Source: Achromobacter sp. UMC71
Lineage (GTDB): Bacteria; Pseudomonadota; Gammaproteobacteria; Burkholderiales; Burkholderiaceae_B
Assembly: GCF_014170305.1 (NCBI RefSeq)
Contig: NZ_LZZT01000047.1
Span: 1-64,000 of the forward strand
Reading direction: 5' to 3'
DNA: 64,000 nt
A program made the translations under genes and the position numbers. Shown one piece after another: positions 46,501-56,518 of the stretch. The notes under the pieces were generated by a model. That model saw only the letters and a program-made list of their open reading frames with translations, made no database searches and was not told where the DNA came from. Numbering within the stretch: the stretch's first letter is position 1; every line of letters starts with the position of its first letter.

Positions 46501-46544
46501 GCAAATGAGAGTGGGGCGGGCGCCGCGGACGGCGCCCGGCAGCG

Positions 46545-47174
46545 TCAAGGCGACAGGCGTTCGATCTTCCAGCCCTGGCCGTCGGCGACATAGCGCAGAC
46601 GGTCGTGCAGGCGCGACGGCCTGCCTTGCCAGAATTCAATGGAAGTGGGTTTGAGGCGATAGCCGCCCCAGTGCGGCGGACGCGGCGGCTGGTCGCCGTA
46701 GCGCTCGCGGAATTCCTGCTCGCGGGCTTCGAGCTCGGCGCGGGTGATCGGCTGGCTCTGGCGCGAGGCCCAGGCGCCGATGCGCGAACCGGCCGGGCGG
46801 CTATGGTAGTAGGCGTCGGATTCCTCGGCCGGCACTTGTTCGACCACGCCCTCAATGCGGACCTGGCGTTCCAGCGGCTGCCAGAAGAACAGCAGGCAGG
46901 CGCGCGGTTCGGCCGCCAGGTCGGTGCCCTTGCGGGATTCGTAATTGGTGAAGAACGTGAAGCCGCGCTCGTCGAAACCCTTGATCAGGACGATGCGGGC
47001 GCTGGGCTGGCCGTGGGCATCCACCGTGGCCAGGGTCATGGCGTTGGGTTCGGGGACCTTGGCGGCCAGGGCCTCGTCGAACCACAGGGTGAATTGCTCG
47101 AACGGCGAGGCGGCGGCCTGGCTTTCCAGCAGCACGTTCTTGTCGTAGCTTTGACGCAGATCGGAGACAGACAT
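46545..47174 (-). CDS. pdxH: Pyridoxamine 5'-phosphate oxidase
   Basis: PdxH, 209 residues, uses FMN and oxygen to make pyridoxal 5'-phosphate. [57 protein letters not shown] and the C-terminal [16 protein letters not shown] with WKIERLSP are the family motifs in order. Length is close to E. coli PdxH (218). It begins a leftward group with the flavin reductase and FAD-oxidoreductase genes. Confidence 0.97.
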   Translation of the reverse strand: MSVSDLRQSYDKNVLLESQAAASPFEQFTLWFDEALAAKVPEPNAMTLATVDAHGQPSARIVLIKGFDERGFTFFTNYESRKGTDLAAEPRACLLFFWQPLERQVRIEGVVEQVPAEESDAYYHSRPAGSRIGAWASRQSQPITRAELEAREQEFRERYGDQPPRPPHWGGYRLKPTSIEFWQGRPSRLHDRLRYVADGQGWKIERLSP

Positions 47175-47288
47175 GGGGCGTTTGATTCAGCGTTGATAAC
47201 AAGCAGTTTATACCGCCGCTGGCACGCTCCCCTTATTGACCCCGCGCAGGATCCGGGCAAGTTTCCGGCAGCCGCGGGCAGACAAGCC

Positions 47289-47951
47289 CTAGGCGCCCTC
47301 GGGCAACGGCCGGCCGTCTTCTTCCAGGTGGCGGGCGATGGCGTCCAGGCGGGCGTCGTGGATGCCGGCCGCGCGCAGGGCCTGGGCGGTCTGCACTACG
47401 TATTCGGTGCAGGGGCCGTAGCGTCCGGCGGCCCGGCGCACGATGGCCAGCAGTTCGGCCTCGGGCAGGGCGCGGATGTAGGCCGGATTGGCGCGGTTCA
47501 TGACAAATACCAGCGCCTTGACGGTGCCGGCGTCGGTGGTGCAGTTGAGCCAGCGGGGCAGGTAGGCGCCGGTGGACATCTCGCGGTCCCACAGGGCCGG
47601 GAAATACGTCGGCACCTGGCTGCCCGCCAGGCGGTAGACCACGCCGCGGCAGGAGCCGCCGCGGTCCAGGCCAAACACCAGCCCAGGGCATTCGGGCGTG
47701 CCGCGATTGACCCGCGACCACAGGCACAGCGCCCGGTGGTGGCCATGCAGTGTGGCCAGGCGCCGTTCTTCGAAATCGAAATCCGGGCGCCAGACCAGCG
47801 ATCCGTACCCATATACCCAGACGTCCTCGCCGGCCTGCCAATGCTGCAGCGCGGCGGTCAGCGAGGCTTGCCGTTCTTCGGGCGTCCACAGGCGAAAGGG
47901 CAGGCTGGCGCCGGCGATGCCGGCGGCGGAAGGAGAGGACTGCGTGTTCAC
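47289..47951 (-). CDS. chaC: ChaC-family gamma-glutamylcyclotransferase
   Basis: The 220-residue protein carries the ChaC signature VWVYGYGSLVWRPDFDFEER and later CRGVVYRLAG, WDREMSTGAYLPRW with the catalytic Glu, and CTEYVVQTAQALRAAGI. ChaC proteins degrade glutathione to 5-oxoproline and Cys-Gly in the cytosol. The gene starts 2 bases after the stop of the MFS transporter gene, so the two are cotranscribed. With ggt at 28.7 kb it gives the cell a cytosolic and a periplasmic route for glutathione breakdown. Confidence 0.93.
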   Translation of the reverse strand: MNTQSSPSAAGIAGASLPFRLWTPEERQASLTAALQHWQAGEDVWVYGYGSLVWRPDFDFEERRLATLHGHHRALCLWSRVNRGTPECPGLVFGLDRGGSCRGVVYRLAGSQVPTYFPALWDREMSTGAYLPRWLNCTTDAGTVKALVFVMNRANPAYIRALPEAELLAIVRRAAGRYGPCTEYVVQTAQALRAAGIHDARLDAIARHLEEDGRPLPEGA

Positions 47952-47953
47952 GA

Positions 47954-49162
47954 CTACGGTTTCCGGTCAGACTCGAGCGGGGGGTTGCGATTGGCCCAGC
48001 CCCCGGCCATCAGGGCCACGGAATAGGCCCAGAACAACGGGGCGACGCCGATGACCGCACCCAGCGCGCCGAAGGTCAGCGGCAGGGAAACCTGCGAACC
48101 ATTGATCAGCGCCATCCGCAAGCCCACGGCCTCGGCGGCGCGCCCTGGCGGCGAATGCTGGTGCAGCAGTGAAAGCATACTCGGTTGGCAGCATCCCAGC
48201 GCAAGCCCCAGGATGAACGACAGCACGATCAGGACGCCAACGTCGGTGAACAGCGGGTAAAGCATGAAGTCGATGGCGGCGGTGGCCATGGCGACGCGCA
48301 CCAGCGTCCAGGACCGGACACGGCGCTGAATCAGCGGCAATACCAGGCGGATGATGAATGTTGCCGCCGCGAACGAGGCAAGTATGACGCCGATGGTGGT
48401 GGCCGACAGGCCGATCGCGATGCCGAAAATGGGCACGACGAACAAATGTGTGTCCCAGGCGCCGGACAGGATCGTGTTGACCATCAGGATGCGCCGCAGC
48501 GCCGGCACCGCCAACAGCTCGGTCACGCGGCGGCGCTGGGCTTCCTTGGCGCCAGCCAGCAGCGAATCCACTGCCTTCAACTGGTGGCGCAAGGTGTACA
48601 GCCCGGCGGCCGACAGCAGCGGACCCAGCGTCAACAGGCCGAAGGCCAGCCGGGTGCCCAGGTGATCGATCGCCAGCCCGGCGATCAGCGGGCCCGAAAA
48701 ACCGGATCCGGCCAGGGCCAGCGACATGTACGAGAAATTGCGCAGGCGTTGCGCGGGCTCGGCGTGGCCCAGCAGGTCTTGCGTGGCGACCTGGTGCAGC
48801 ATGAAGCCGATGCCGATGCTGCAGGATGCGATCAGCAGCGCGAACTGGGTCTGCGATACGAAGGGCAGCGCGGTGCCGATCACCACCAGCGTGGTGCCGG
48901 TGACCAGTGGTCGCACGATGCCGACCCGGTCGACCCAGCGGCCGGCGCGTACCGAAAACAGCATCGGCAGCACCGCGAACACGGCGATCAGCGTGCCCAC
49001 CTTGAAGGTGGACAGGCCCATCTGCAGCGCCGTCAGGGACACGGTGATCCGTCCCCCGGTCAGCGCCACGTGGTTCAGCATGGCCAGCACGCACAATAGC
49101 GCCGCCCCGGAAAACTCCGGGGCGGCGTGATGTGAAGAGGGGGATGGGGGCGAAATAGGCAC
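47954..49162 (-). CDS. MFS transporter
   Basis: The 402-residue inner-membrane protein has about 12 hydrophobic segments and the MFS loop-2 motif in GRWVDRVGIVRPLV. Other segments include LIAVFAVLPMLFSV, FALLIASCSIGIGFML and GVLIVLSFILGLALGCCQP. It resembles drug or metabolite exporters. It is upstream of chaC in a two-gene unit. The N-terminal PISPPSPSSHH is low complexity and the start could lie later. Substrate unknown. Confidence 0.87.
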   Translation of the reverse strand: MPISPPSPSSHHAAPEFSGAALLCVLAMLNHVALTGGRITVSLTALQMGLSTFKVGTLIAVFAVLPMLFSVRAGRWVDRVGIVRPLVTGTTLVVIGTALPFVSQTQFALLIASCSIGIGFMLHQVATQDLLGHAEPAQRLRNFSYMSLALAGSGFSGPLIAGLAIDHLGTRLAFGLLTLGPLLSAAGLYTLRHQLKAVDSLLAGAKEAQRRRVTELLAVPALRRILMVNTILSGAWDTHLFVVPIFGIAIGLSATTIGVILASFAAATFIIRLVLPLIQRRVRSWTLVRVAMATAAIDFMLYPLFTDVGVLIVLSFILGLALGCCQPSMLSLLHQHSPPGRAAEAVGLRMALINGSQVSLPLTFGALGAVIGVAPLFWAYSVALMAGGWANRNPPLESDRKP

Positions 49163-49579
49163 GGATACGACTTAACTGCATGCATTCTGTGCCTATCATC
49201 GCGCTATGTCGAGGCGCGGTTTTTTTGCACTGCGGCAATCGTATTTCGGCAGTGGTGACAAGATAGGCGCCATCTATGGCCTAAGTCGGATAGGGTTGGG
49301 GCAAGATGGCGGCATGTTCGCCGCAAGGTCGGTTACAGGGCTTGCATGAATGCACCGCAACAGATGTATCGTTCACGCAACGGAACAATCATCCAATGCA
49401 GCGGCACAACCCTGGCCCGCTTTACCGTTTTTCACCCTTTCGCCACATCTTGGGCATCCTTTTGGCGCAAACCAGCGTTTAGGATGTGCAGGCAGTCTGG
49501 GCAAGCGCCGCCGGCCCTCTCCGTTTTTAGTTATTCGAGTGGCGGGCCAAGCACCCGCCGCCTCATCCGAACTGGTTCA
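49163..49579. other. Divergent intergenic region, MFS gene to macA
   Basis: These 417 bases should hold both promoters. A frame open from 49346 joins macA, but its sequence is not family-like and no ribosome site precedes it. ACTGCATGCATTCT near 49177 contains the palindrome TGCATGCA, and GCGGTTTTTTTGC lies at about 49216. I see no RNA gene or clear operator. Confidence 0.35.
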
Positions 49580-50764
49580 ATGAAAAAGCCTCGCAGCAAA
49601 GTCCAGCGCTACGTCCTCATCGCCGTTGTTGTCCTGATCATCGCCTATGGCGTCCGAGCCGCCTTTTTCTCGGCTCCGCCGGCGCCCACCTTCGCCGTGG
49701 CGGAAGTCACCCGCGGCAATCTCGAAGACAGCGTGCTGGCCAGCGGCACGATGGACGCCATCGAACGCGTGAGCGTCGGCGCGCAGGCCACCGGGCAGCT
49801 CAAATCGCTGAAGGTGGCGCTGGGCGACCGCGTCAAGAAGGGGCAGCTGGTCGCCGAGATCGACGACTTGACCCAGCAGAACGAGCTGCGCAACGCCGAA
49901 GCCGCGTTGCAGACCCGCCGGGCCGAGCGCGCCGCCAAGGTCGCCACCCTGAAGCAGGCCGAGCTGGCCTTCCGCCGTCAGCGCCAGATGCTGGCGGCCG
50001 ACGCCAGTTCGCGCGAGGCCTACGAAACCGCCGAGGCCACGCTGGGCGTGACGCGCGCCGACATCAGTTCGCTGGACGCACAGATCGTCCAGGCCGAGAT
50101 CCAGGTGGACACGGCCAAGGTCAACCTGGGCTACACCCGCATCGTCTCGCCGATCGACGGCATCGTGGTCGCGGTGGTCACCAAGGAAGGCCAGACGGTC
50201 AACTCGTTCCAGAGCGCGCCCACCATCATCAAGGTCGCCCAGGTGGCCACCATGACCATCAAGGCGCAGATCTCCGAAGCCGACGTGACCCGGGTCAAGC
50301 CGGGCCTGCCGGTGTACTTCACCATCCTGGGCGAGCCCGACCAGCGTTACCAGGCCACGCTGCGCGCGATCGAGCCGGCGCCCGAATCGATCCAGAAGGA
50401 CGACGCCACGGCATCGCTGACCGCGTCCGGCTCCAGCTCCACCAGCGCCGCCGTGTACTACAACGGCCTGTTCGACGTGCCCAATCCCGACGAGAAGCTG
50501 CGCATTTCCATGACGGCGCAGGTGTCCATTGTGCTGGGCGAGGCCCGCGACGCGGTGGTGGTGCCGGCCTCGGCCCTGGGCAAGCGCGGCGAAGACGGCC
50601 GCTATGCGGTGCGGGTGGTCGACAAGGCCAACCAGACCGAGACCCGCCAGGTCAGGATCGGCATGAACAACAACGTGCAGGCGCAGGTGCTGGAAGGCCT
50701 GGAAGTCGGCGAACGCGTGGTATCGGCCGATGCCGCGCCGGTGGCCGCCGCCGCAGGGCGCTGA
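49580..50764 (+). CDS. macA: MacA-type periplasmic adaptor (membrane fusion protein)
   Basis: The 394-residue adaptor begins with a basic start and one membrane anchor ([20 protein letters not shown]). The lipoyl/barrel halves follow ([20 protein letters not shown] and [20 protein letters not shown]) around a long coiled coil at about residues 95-165. It links the MacB ATPase to the outer-membrane channel to export macrolides, lipopeptides, haem precursors or enterotoxins. The ATG at 49580 lacks a clear ribosome site but gives the correct anchor. macB starts 1 base after its stop. Confidence 0.93.
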   Translation: MKKPRSKVQRYVLIAVVVLIIAYGVRAAFFSAPPAPTFAVAEVTRGNLEDSVLASGTMDAIERVSVGAQATGQLKSLKVALGDRVKKGQLVAEIDDLTQQNELRNAEAALQTRRAERAAKVATLKQAELAFRRQRQMLAADASSREAYETAEATLGVTRADISSLDAQIVQAEIQVDTAKVNLGYTRIVSPIDGIVVAVVTKEGQTVNSFQSAPTIIKVAQVATMTIKAQISEADVTRVKPGLPVYFTILGEPDQRYQATLRAIEPAPESIQKDDATASLTASGSSSTSAAVYYNGLFDVPNPDEKLRISMTAQVSIVLGEARDAVVVPASALGKRGEDGRYAVRVVDKANQTETRQVRIGMNNNVQAQVLEGLEVGERVVSADAAPVAAAAGR

Positions 50765-50765
50765 G

Positions 50766-52724
50766 ATGGCCGGACCGCTCATTTCGTTGGCCGGGGTGCG
50801 CCGCGAGTTTCCCGCGGGCGAGCAGACCATCGCCGTGCTCAAGGACATTCACCTGACCATCGAGGCCGGGGAAATGGTGGCCATCGTCGGTGCGTCCGGT
50901 TCGGGCAAGTCGACCCTGATGAACATCCTGGGCTGCCTGGACCGCCCCACCAGCGGCGACTACCGCGTGGACGGCCGCAGCACGGGCGAGCTCGACCCGG
51001 ACGAACTGGCCGAGCTGCGCCGTGAACACTTCGGTTTCATTTTCCAGCGCTATCACCTGCTGTCCGACCTGACGGCGCAGGGCAACGTCGAAGTGCCGGC
51101 TGTCTATGCCGGCAAGCGCCGCGAAGCACGGCTGGAACGCGCCGAAGACCTGTTGCGACGCCTGGGCCTTGGCGACCGGACGGGCCACCGCCCCGGCCAG
51201 TTGTCCGGCGGCCAGCAGCAACGCGTAAGTATCGCCCGCGCGCTGATGAACGGCGGCGACATCATCCTGGCGGACGAACCCACCGGGGCGTTGGACACGC
51301 ATACGGGCCAGGAAGTGCTGCGCATCCTGGAGGAGCTGAACGCGGCCGGCCACACCATCATCCTGGTCACGCACGACATGAACGTAGCGCGCCACGCGCA
51401 GCGCATCATCGAGATCAGCGACGGCGAAATCGTGTCGGACAAGCGCAATCCGGATGCGCCGACAATCCAGGCGGTCCGCGAGGAACCCGCCGTGCTGCCG
51501 CCGCGGCCGGCCTGGCAGGCCTACCTGGATCGCTGCGGCGAGGCGCTGCGCATGGCGCTCCTGGCCATGAACGCGCACCGCCTGCGCACGTCGCTGACGA
51601 TGCTGGGCATCATCATCGGCATTGCGGCGGTGGTATCCGTAGTGGCGCTGGGCGAAGGCTCGCGCCAGAAGATCCTGGAAGACATCAGCGAAATCGGCAC
51701 CAACACGGTCGAGGTGTTTCCGGGCAAGGATTTCGGCGACGAAAAGGCCGTCACGATCCGCACGCTGGTGCCGGCCGACGCCGACGCGCTGGCGCGCGAG
51801 TCGTATGTGGACAGCGTGACGCCCGAAGTCTCCACCAGCAACACGCTGCGCTATCGCAACGTGGCGGTGAACGGCGCGATCCAAGGCGTAGGCGAACAGT
51901 ACTTCCGGGTCCGCGCCGTGAAGCTGGCCGAGGGCAAGTTCTTTGACGCGACCAGCGTGGCCCGGCGCGCGCAGGAAGTGGTGATCGACGAAAGCACCCG
52001 CAAGACGCTGTTCGGCTCGCACACCGATGCCATCGGTCAGATCATTTTCCTGGGTGCGATGCCGGCCCGCGTGATCGGGGTGACCAAGAAAAGCGACACG
52101 GTGTTCGGCAACAACGAAACCCTGAATGTCTGGATCCCCTACACCACCGCGCTGTCGCGCGTGCTGGGGCAACAGCACCTGAAAAGCATCACCGTGCGCG
52201 TAAACGACGCCTCGCCGCCCGCCGCGGCCGAGCAGGCGATCACCCGCGTGATGCTGCGCCGCCACGTCGTGAAGGATTTCTTTGTGTTCAACACGGACGC
52301 GATCCGCAAGACGATCGAACGCACGACGGCGACGATGACGCTGCTGGTGTCGCTGATCGCGCTGATCTCGCTGATGGTGGGCGGTATCGGGGTGATGAAC
52401 ATCATGCTGGTGTCGGTGACCGAGCGCACCCGGGAAATCGGCGTGCGCATGGCGGTGGGCGCGCGCCGCAGCGACATCATGCAGCAGTTCCTGATCGAGG
52501 CGGTGCTGGTGTGCCTGATCGGCGGGGCGGTCGGCATTGCGCTGTCGCTGGGCCTGGGCGTGCTGGTGTCCAAGGCCACGGGCGGGTCTTTCCGCATGAT
52601 CTATTCGACGGCGTCGATGGTGGCGGCCTTTACCTGCTCGACGCTGATCGGCGTGCTGTTCGGCTATTTACCGGCGCGCAATGCGGCGCGCCTGGATCCC
52701 GTTGAGGCGCTGGCCCGGGAATGA
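50766..52724 (+). CDS. macB: MacB-type ABC transporter, ATPase plus permease
   Basis: The 652-residue fusion has an N-terminal ATPase with Walker [13 protein letters not shown], signature [15 protein letters not shown] and Walker [13 protein letters not shown]. Then come a first membrane helix ([20 protein letters not shown]), a large periplasmic domain, and three C-terminal helices ([20 protein letters not shown], then [20 protein letters not shown] and a last one). It ends with [12 protein letters not shown], as MacB proteins do. Length matches E. coli MacB (648). It drives the tripartite pump by mechanotransmission. Confidence 0.96.
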   Translation: MAGPLISLAGVRREFPAGEQTIAVLKDIHLTIEAGEMVAIVGASGSGKSTLMNILGCLDRPTSGDYRVDGRSTGELDPDELAELRREHFGFIFQRYHLLSDLTAQGNVEVPAVYAGKRREARLERAEDLLRRLGLGDRTGHRPGQLSGGQQQRVSIARALMNGGDIILADEPTGALDTHTGQEVLRILEELNAAGHTIILVTHDMNVARHAQRIIEISDGEIVSDKRNPDAPTIQAVREEPAVLPPRPAWQAYLDRCGEALRMALLAMNAHRLRTSLTMLGIIIGIAAVVSVVALGEGSRQKILEDISEIGTNTVEVFPGKDFGDEKAVTIRTLVPADADALARESYVDSVTPEVSTSNTLRYRNVAVNGAIQGVGEQYFRVRAVKLAEGKFFDATSVARRAQEVVIDESTRKTLFGSHTDAIGQIIFLGAMPARVIGVTKKSDTVFGNNETLNVWIPYTTALSRVLGQQHLKSITVRVNDASPPAAAEQAITRVMLRRHVVKDFFVFNTDAIRKTIERTTATMTLLVSLIALISLMVGGIGVMNIMLVSVTERTREIGVRMAVGARRSDIMQQFLIEAVLVCLIGGAVGIALSLGLGVLVSKATGGSFRMIYSTASMVAAFTCSTLIGVLFGYLPARNAARLDPVEALARE

Positions 52725-54151
52725 GGACAATGAAAGCAGTTTCCCTGATCTACAAACCCGCCGCGCTGGCCTTGGCGCTGGCCCTGTCCGGCTGCGGCGG
52801 CCTGCTCAAGACCGAGTACCAGGCGCCCGAGACGCGGGCGCCAGCGGCCTGGACGTACGCGTCCGACACGGCGGCGCCGCTGGCGCCGGCCGCGGCGCTG
52901 GCGGACGGCGGTGCGTGGTGGCGCAATTTCAATGATCCGGTGCTGAACGGCCTGGTCGAGGGCGCGCTGGCGCGCAACAACGATCTGGCCGCGGCTGCCA
53001 TCCGGGTGCGCCGCGCGCAGTACCAGGCGGGCCTGGCCGAAGATCAGTTGATTCCACAACTGACGGGCAATGCCAGCGTGACCCGTTCACGCAATTTTTA
53101 CGGCGACCGCGCGATTACCCGCGCCAACGGCACGGAGCTGTCGATCGGTTACGAGGTGGACCTGTGGGGCAAGCTGTCGCGCCAACGCGATGCGGCCGAC
53201 TGGGAAGCGCTGGCCAGCGAGCAGGACCGGCAGAGTTCGGCGCTGTCGCTGGTGGGCACGACGGCAACGCTGTATTGGCAGACGGCGTTCATCAATCAAC
53301 GTATCGCCAGCAGTCTGGAAAGCATCGCGTACGCGCGCAAGACGCAGGATCTGGTGCGGGCGCAGTACGCGGCGGGTGGGGCCTCGGCGCTGGAAATGGC
53401 GGAAGCGGAGCAGACGGTGGCCAGCCAGCAGGCGTCGCACGCGTTGCTGGTGCAGCAACATGTGGAATACGTGAACGCGCTGACGATCCTGTTCGACGGC
53501 CCGCCGGACCGCACGATGGCGGACCCGCCACGGCTGCCTCAATATCCTTTGCCGGAGGCGCGGGCAGGAGTGCCGGCGGAGCTGCTGGGACGCCGGCCGG
53601 ATCTGCGGGCGGCTGAACTGCGGCTGCGCGAGGCGCTGTCGAATGTGGACGCGGCGCGGGCAAGCTTCTATCCGACGCTGACGCTGACGGGGTCGCTGGG
53701 AACGAGCAGTCCGACGCTGTCGAATATTCTGCAAAATCCGGTGGGGGCGCTGACGACGGCGCTGACGCTGCCGTTTTTGCAGTGGAACCGGCTGGGGCTG
53801 AATCTGAAGATTTCGCGGACGGAGTTCGATGAGCGGGTGGTGACGTTCAGGCAAGCTCTTTATCAGGCGATGGCCGATGTGGAAAATGCGTTGTCGAATC
53901 GGACGCAGCTGCGGGTGCAGGGGGAGCAGCTTGAGGCATCGTTGAAGGCGGCTCGAGAGGCTGAGCGGCTGTACGAGGTCCGGTATCGGGCGGGGTCTGT
54001 GTCGTTGCGGTTCTGGTTGGATGCGCAGGAGAAGCGGCGGGTGGCGGAGATTGCGCGGGATGAGAATGTGTTGAATCGGTTGGTGAATCAGGTGAAGGTT
54101 TATCAGGCGCTCGGTGGGGATGATTCTGTTTCTGCTACGAATGTGGAGTAG
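52721..54151 (+). CDS. TolC/NodT-family outer-membrane efflux lipoprotein
   Basis: The 476-residue protein is an OprM/CusC-type channel. The lipobox LALSGCG directs N-terminal acylation after signal cleavage. [37 protein letters not shown] and [15 protein letters not shown] are hallmarks of the two efflux-protein repeats. It completes the MacA-MacB pump in one operon. The first ATG (52721) overlaps the macB stop; a second at 52730 follows AGGACA and is also possible. Confidence 0.93.
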   Translation: MRTMKAVSLIYKPAALALALALSGCGGLLKTEYQAPETRAPAAWTYASDTAAPLAPAAALADGGAWWRNFNDPVLNGLVEGALARNNDLAAAAIRVRRAQYQAGLAEDQLIPQLTGNASVTRSRNFYGDRAITRANGTELSIGYEVDLWGKLSRQRDAADWEALASEQDRQSSALSLVGTTATLYWQTAFINQRIASSLESIAYARKTQDLVRAQYAAGGASALEMAEAEQTVASQQASHALLVQQHVEYVNALTILFDGPPDRTMADPPRLPQYPLPEARAGVPAELLGRRPDLRAAELRLREALSNVDAARASFYPTLTLTGSLGTSSPTLSNILQNPVGALTTALTLPFLQWNRLGLNLKISRTEFDERVVTFRQALYQAMADVENALSNRTQLRVQGEQLEASLKAAREAERLYEVRYRAGSVSLRFWLDAQEKRRVAEIARDENVLNRLVNQVKVYQALGGDDSVSATNVE

Positions 54152-54206
54152 GTTTTCTACTTTTGTGGTTTTTGGTTTGTGGGCGGTCGGGAGTTCTTCG
54201 TAGGTC

Positions 54207-54366
54207 GCCCCTGGCGGTGGTGGCTTGCGGAGCGGGCGCCCACGATTGCGGTCCGGCGCGCGGGCGCCGGACTCCCCCTTCGTCATCGTCGTCCGCCTTC
54301 GGCTCCCTTCCGATTCCCTCGGGCGCATCGAGGTTGCCCGCTCCGCAAGCCACCACCGCCAGGGGC
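54207..54366. repeat. Perfect 31-bp inverted repeat enclosing module 1, copy B
   Basis: The arms 54207-54237 and 54336-54366 are exact reverse complements over all 31 bases. Inside lie a second perfect hairpin (GTCCGGCGC at 54251-54259 and GCGCCGGAC at 54264-54272, 4-base loop) and the module 1 core at 54279-54329, with its own GCCTTCGGC tetraloop stem. The whole 160-base unit could fold as a long branched RNA or extrude as a cruciform. The core matches 11-75. No coding potential is evident, and the position immediately after an operon is typical for intergenic repeats. Confidence 0.88.
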
Positions 54367-54443
54367 TACGGGTTTCTAGGTTTGTCGCGCTGCTGGACCT
54401 GTGGTCAGGGTATGAAACCTACGGTGCCGCCAAGCCGCGGCCG

Positions 54444-54499
54444 CGCGGGCGGCCACGTTTGGCATTTGTGTTGCTGACTGTGTGACGGTGGCGCTTCGC
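54444..54499 (-). repeat. Dispersed repeat module 2, copy B
   Basis: The reverse complement of this 56-bp segment matches 227-282 at 43 of 56 positions, with 23 identical bases at one end. It lies 78 bases after the inverted repeat. Relative to module 1 it is inverted here but parallel at the left edge, so the two modules move or are retained independently. Confidence 0.75.
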
Positions 54500-54773
54500 G
54501 CTGGTGGCGATTGGTTTTCTAGTGGTTCGCCACGGCCGGGGGGGGCGGTGATGGGCGGCGCGGCACAGGTTGGCCTGCTCGTGTTGATCGTCTCGCGCGC
54601 CGCCCATCGGGCGCTGCACAATTGCTGGGAATGCCACGGCGTTCGCGCCGATAGCGGGGCACGATTGGGGTTGTCGGGGCGTGGCAGTGGATGCGCGAAA
54701 GGGGGGGTACGCCTTGTACGGCCGTCCGCGCCGCCGGGACGGGGCGGGTTGGCACCCATATAAAATAGCCGCT

Positions 54774-55604
54774 ATGAACACCCTCGATTCCGTCGATCTC
54801 GACCGCCGCTTCTCCAGCTTGTCACGCCTTTACGGGCCTGATGCTCCCAGACGTTTTCAAGACGCGCACATTGCCGTTGCCGGTCTGGGCGGGGTTGGCT
54901 CGTGGACGGTGGAAGCGCTTGCGCGTTGCGGGATTGGGGCGCTGACATTGATTGATCTGGACCATATTGCCGAGTCCAACGTCAATCGGCAGATTCATGC
55001 GCTGACGGATACCGTGGGGCAGTCCAAGGTGGATGCCATGGCCGAGCGGGTGTTGGGGATCAATCCTGCTTGCCGGTTGACGCGGGTGGATGACTTTGTG
55101 TCGCCCGAGAATGTGGGCGAGGTCTTGCCGGGGCCTTATACCGTCATCATTGACTGTACCGATCAGGCGGCGGCCAAGATTGCGATGATCTTGCATGCGC
55201 GGGCGTTGGGTGTGCCCATGTTGTTGTGTGGTGGGGCGGGGGGCAAGACGGATCCGCTGGCCCTGCGGGCAGGGGATCTGTCGGCGGCGGTCAATGATGC
55301 CTTGTTGTCCAAGTTGCGCAACAAGCTGCGGCGCGAGCATGGGTTTCCTCGGGCGTCGGACAAGAACGGCAAGGCCTTGAAGCGGGTGCCCAAGATGGGG
55401 GTGCATGCGTTGTGGTTCGATCAGCCGGCGATCTTGCCGGATGAATGGACGCGGGTGGGCGAGATGGAAGACGACATGGGCGTGGCCGCCCAAGCGGTGG
55501 CGCCGCAGGGATTGTCTTGCGCGGGGTATGGGTCTGTCGTGACCGTGACGGCGGCCATGGGGATGGCGGCGGCCAATGAGGCCTTGCGCTTGGCGCTGGG
55601 CTGA
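54774..55604 (+). CDS. tcdA: tRNA threonylcarbamoyladenosine dehydratase
   Basis: TcdA (CsdL/YgdL), 276 residues, is an E1-like ATPase that cyclises t6A37 to ct6A37 in tRNA. The nucleotide-binding AVAGLGGVGSWTVEALARCG, LIDLDHIAESNVNRQIHA and IDCTDQAAAKIAMI segments match the family, as does the C-terminal QGLSCAGYGSVVTVTAAMG. The ATG at 54774 is chosen by family length (E. coli 268). A TATAAAAT sequence lies about 9 bases before the ATG, leaving room only for a very short leader. With tsaE it is the second t6A-pathway gene in the window. Confidence 0.95.
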   Translation: MNTLDSVDLDRRFSSLSRLYGPDAPRRFQDAHIAVAGLGGVGSWTVEALARCGIGALTLIDLDHIAESNVNRQIHALTDTVGQSKVDAMAERVLGINPACRLTRVDDFVSPENVGEVLPGPYTVIIDCTDQAAAKIAMILHARALGVPMLLCGGAGGKTDPLALRAGDLSAAVNDALLSKLRNKLRREHGFPRASDKNGKALKRVPKMGVHALWFDQPAILPDEWTRVGEMEDDMGVAAQAVAPQGLSCAGYGSVVTVTAAMGMAAANEALRLALG

Positions 55605-55608
55605 GTTG

Positions 55609-55920
55609 CTACAGCGCCACGAACACCATGCCATCTTCGATTCTGACGGGGTAGGTCGCCAGGTTGTCGCGTAGCGGCGAACACAGCGCGCGGCCGTCTC
55701 TAATGTCGAAGCGGCCCTGGTGCAGCGGGCATTCGATTTCGTGGCCGGTCAAGAAGCCGTCGCACAGGCGGGCGTTGCCGTGGGTACAGAGGTTGGCGGT
55801 GGCGTAGACGGCGCCTTCGACGCCGTAGAGCGCGATTTCCTGGTCGCCGGCTTGGACGGCGATGATGTCTTCTTCCGGTACGTCGGCCAGCGGGATGGCC
55901 TTGATCCATTGCGTTGTCAT
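55609..55920 (-). CDS. Rieske-type ferredoxin of a ring-hydroxylating dioxygenase
   Basis: The 103-residue protein has the Rieske [2Fe-2S] ligands C-x-H and C-x2-H in CTHGNARLC and CPLHQGRFD. Length and the ending DGMVFVAL match small electron-transfer ferredoxins such as NagAb/NahAb or AndAb. It would carry electrons from a reductase to the oxygenase encoded just upstream. It is the last gene of the alpha-beta-ferredoxin unit, with 121 bases between the beta gene and its start. No reductase gene is in the window. Confidence 0.92.
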   Translation of the reverse strand: MTTQWIKAIPLADVPEEDIIAVQAGDQEIALYGVEGAVYATANLCTHGNARLCDGFLTGHEIECPLHQGRFDIRDGRALCSPLRDNLATYPVRIEDGMVFVAL

Positions 55921-56041
55921 GTTGCGGTGTCCTGGTCAGGATTGGGGCAAACGGCAGGCTGGTGCGTGATGTGGCCTGCCTGGCGGGTGAGATTTGCGAC
56001 ACCCGGCGGCGTGGGCCGACGAGCGGTGCGCCACGTTCCGG

Positions 56042-56515
56042 TCAGATGGGATAGATCAACGAATTCGGAATCAGCTCGCTGTCGAAAATACACAGTCTTG
56101 ATTCGAATTTCAGGCCGTCGGGGGTCTGGCGGATGACGTCCAGGTAGCGGCCTACGTTGAAGACGGTGGTGAGCTGGCAGGGTTTGGTGCGGAAGACGGC
56201 GTAGTTGGCTTCGGATTCGATGCGGTCGCCGGCCGCCGACAGGACCCGGGGCGCGCCGACGACGTGGCGCTGGTAGTAGGGGTCGTGGAAGATCGTGTCG
56301 GTGGCGCCGTAGATGCGGTCGCGCAGCATGCCGCGGCTTTCGAAGGACATCGTGGCCAGGGGGTAGCCGCGCTCGTGGTTTTCGCGGGGCAGGACTTTGT
56401 AGGCGCAATCTTCCAGGAAGAAGTCCGGCCACTTGTCCCATTGTCCGGCGTCCAGCGCGGCGGCGTAGTCGGTGTATAGGCGGGTCAGCGCGTAGTACAG
56501 GGGAAAATCCAGCAT
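56042..56515 (-). CDS. Ring-hydroxylating dioxygenase, small (beta) subunit
   Basis: The 157-residue protein is a non-catalytic beta subunit. LYTDYAAALDAGQWDKWPDF and the following DCAYKVLPRENHERGYPLA match the NagH/AndAd type, and the tail VFRTKPCQLTTVFNVGRYLD is the conserved sheet. It stabilises the alpha3-beta3 oxygenase. Its ATG follows the alpha-subunit stop by 3 bases. Confidence 0.92.
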   Translation of the reverse strand: MLDFPLYYALTRLYTDYAAALDAGQWDKWPDFFLEDCAYKVLPRENHERGYPLATMSFESRGMLRDRIYGATDTIFHDPYYQRHVVGAPRVLSAAGDRIESEANYAVFRTKPCQLTTVFNVGRYLDVIRQTPDGLKFESRLCIFDSELIPNSLIYPI

Positions 56516-56518
56516 TTT

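Larger units (their letters stand above)
54152..54773. other. Gene-free region with inverted repeat and dispersed repeat modules
   Basis: These 622 bases separate the efflux channel gene from tcdA. They hold a perfect 31-bp inverted repeat with a structured loop (54207-54366) and a second repeat module (54444-54499). Both modules recur at the left edge of the window. The rest is GC-rich with GGGGGG runs. Frames such as 54419-54781 (minus) are open but have no family resemblance. CATATAAAATAG just before the tcdA start looks like a -10 region. Confidence 0.6.

Noticed and set aside
49346-49579. An N-terminal extension of macA to an upstream ATG
   Set aside because: The added 78 residues are not like any adaptor and would place the membrane anchor internally. 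The start at 49580 gives the expected anchor position.
54419-54781. A 120-residue minus-strand frame ending in an AT-hook-like NAKRGRPRGRG
   Set aside because: The AT-hook-like end is shared with repeat module 2, but the rest does not match copy A, and the frame starts inside tcdA. Treated as a repeat, not a gene.
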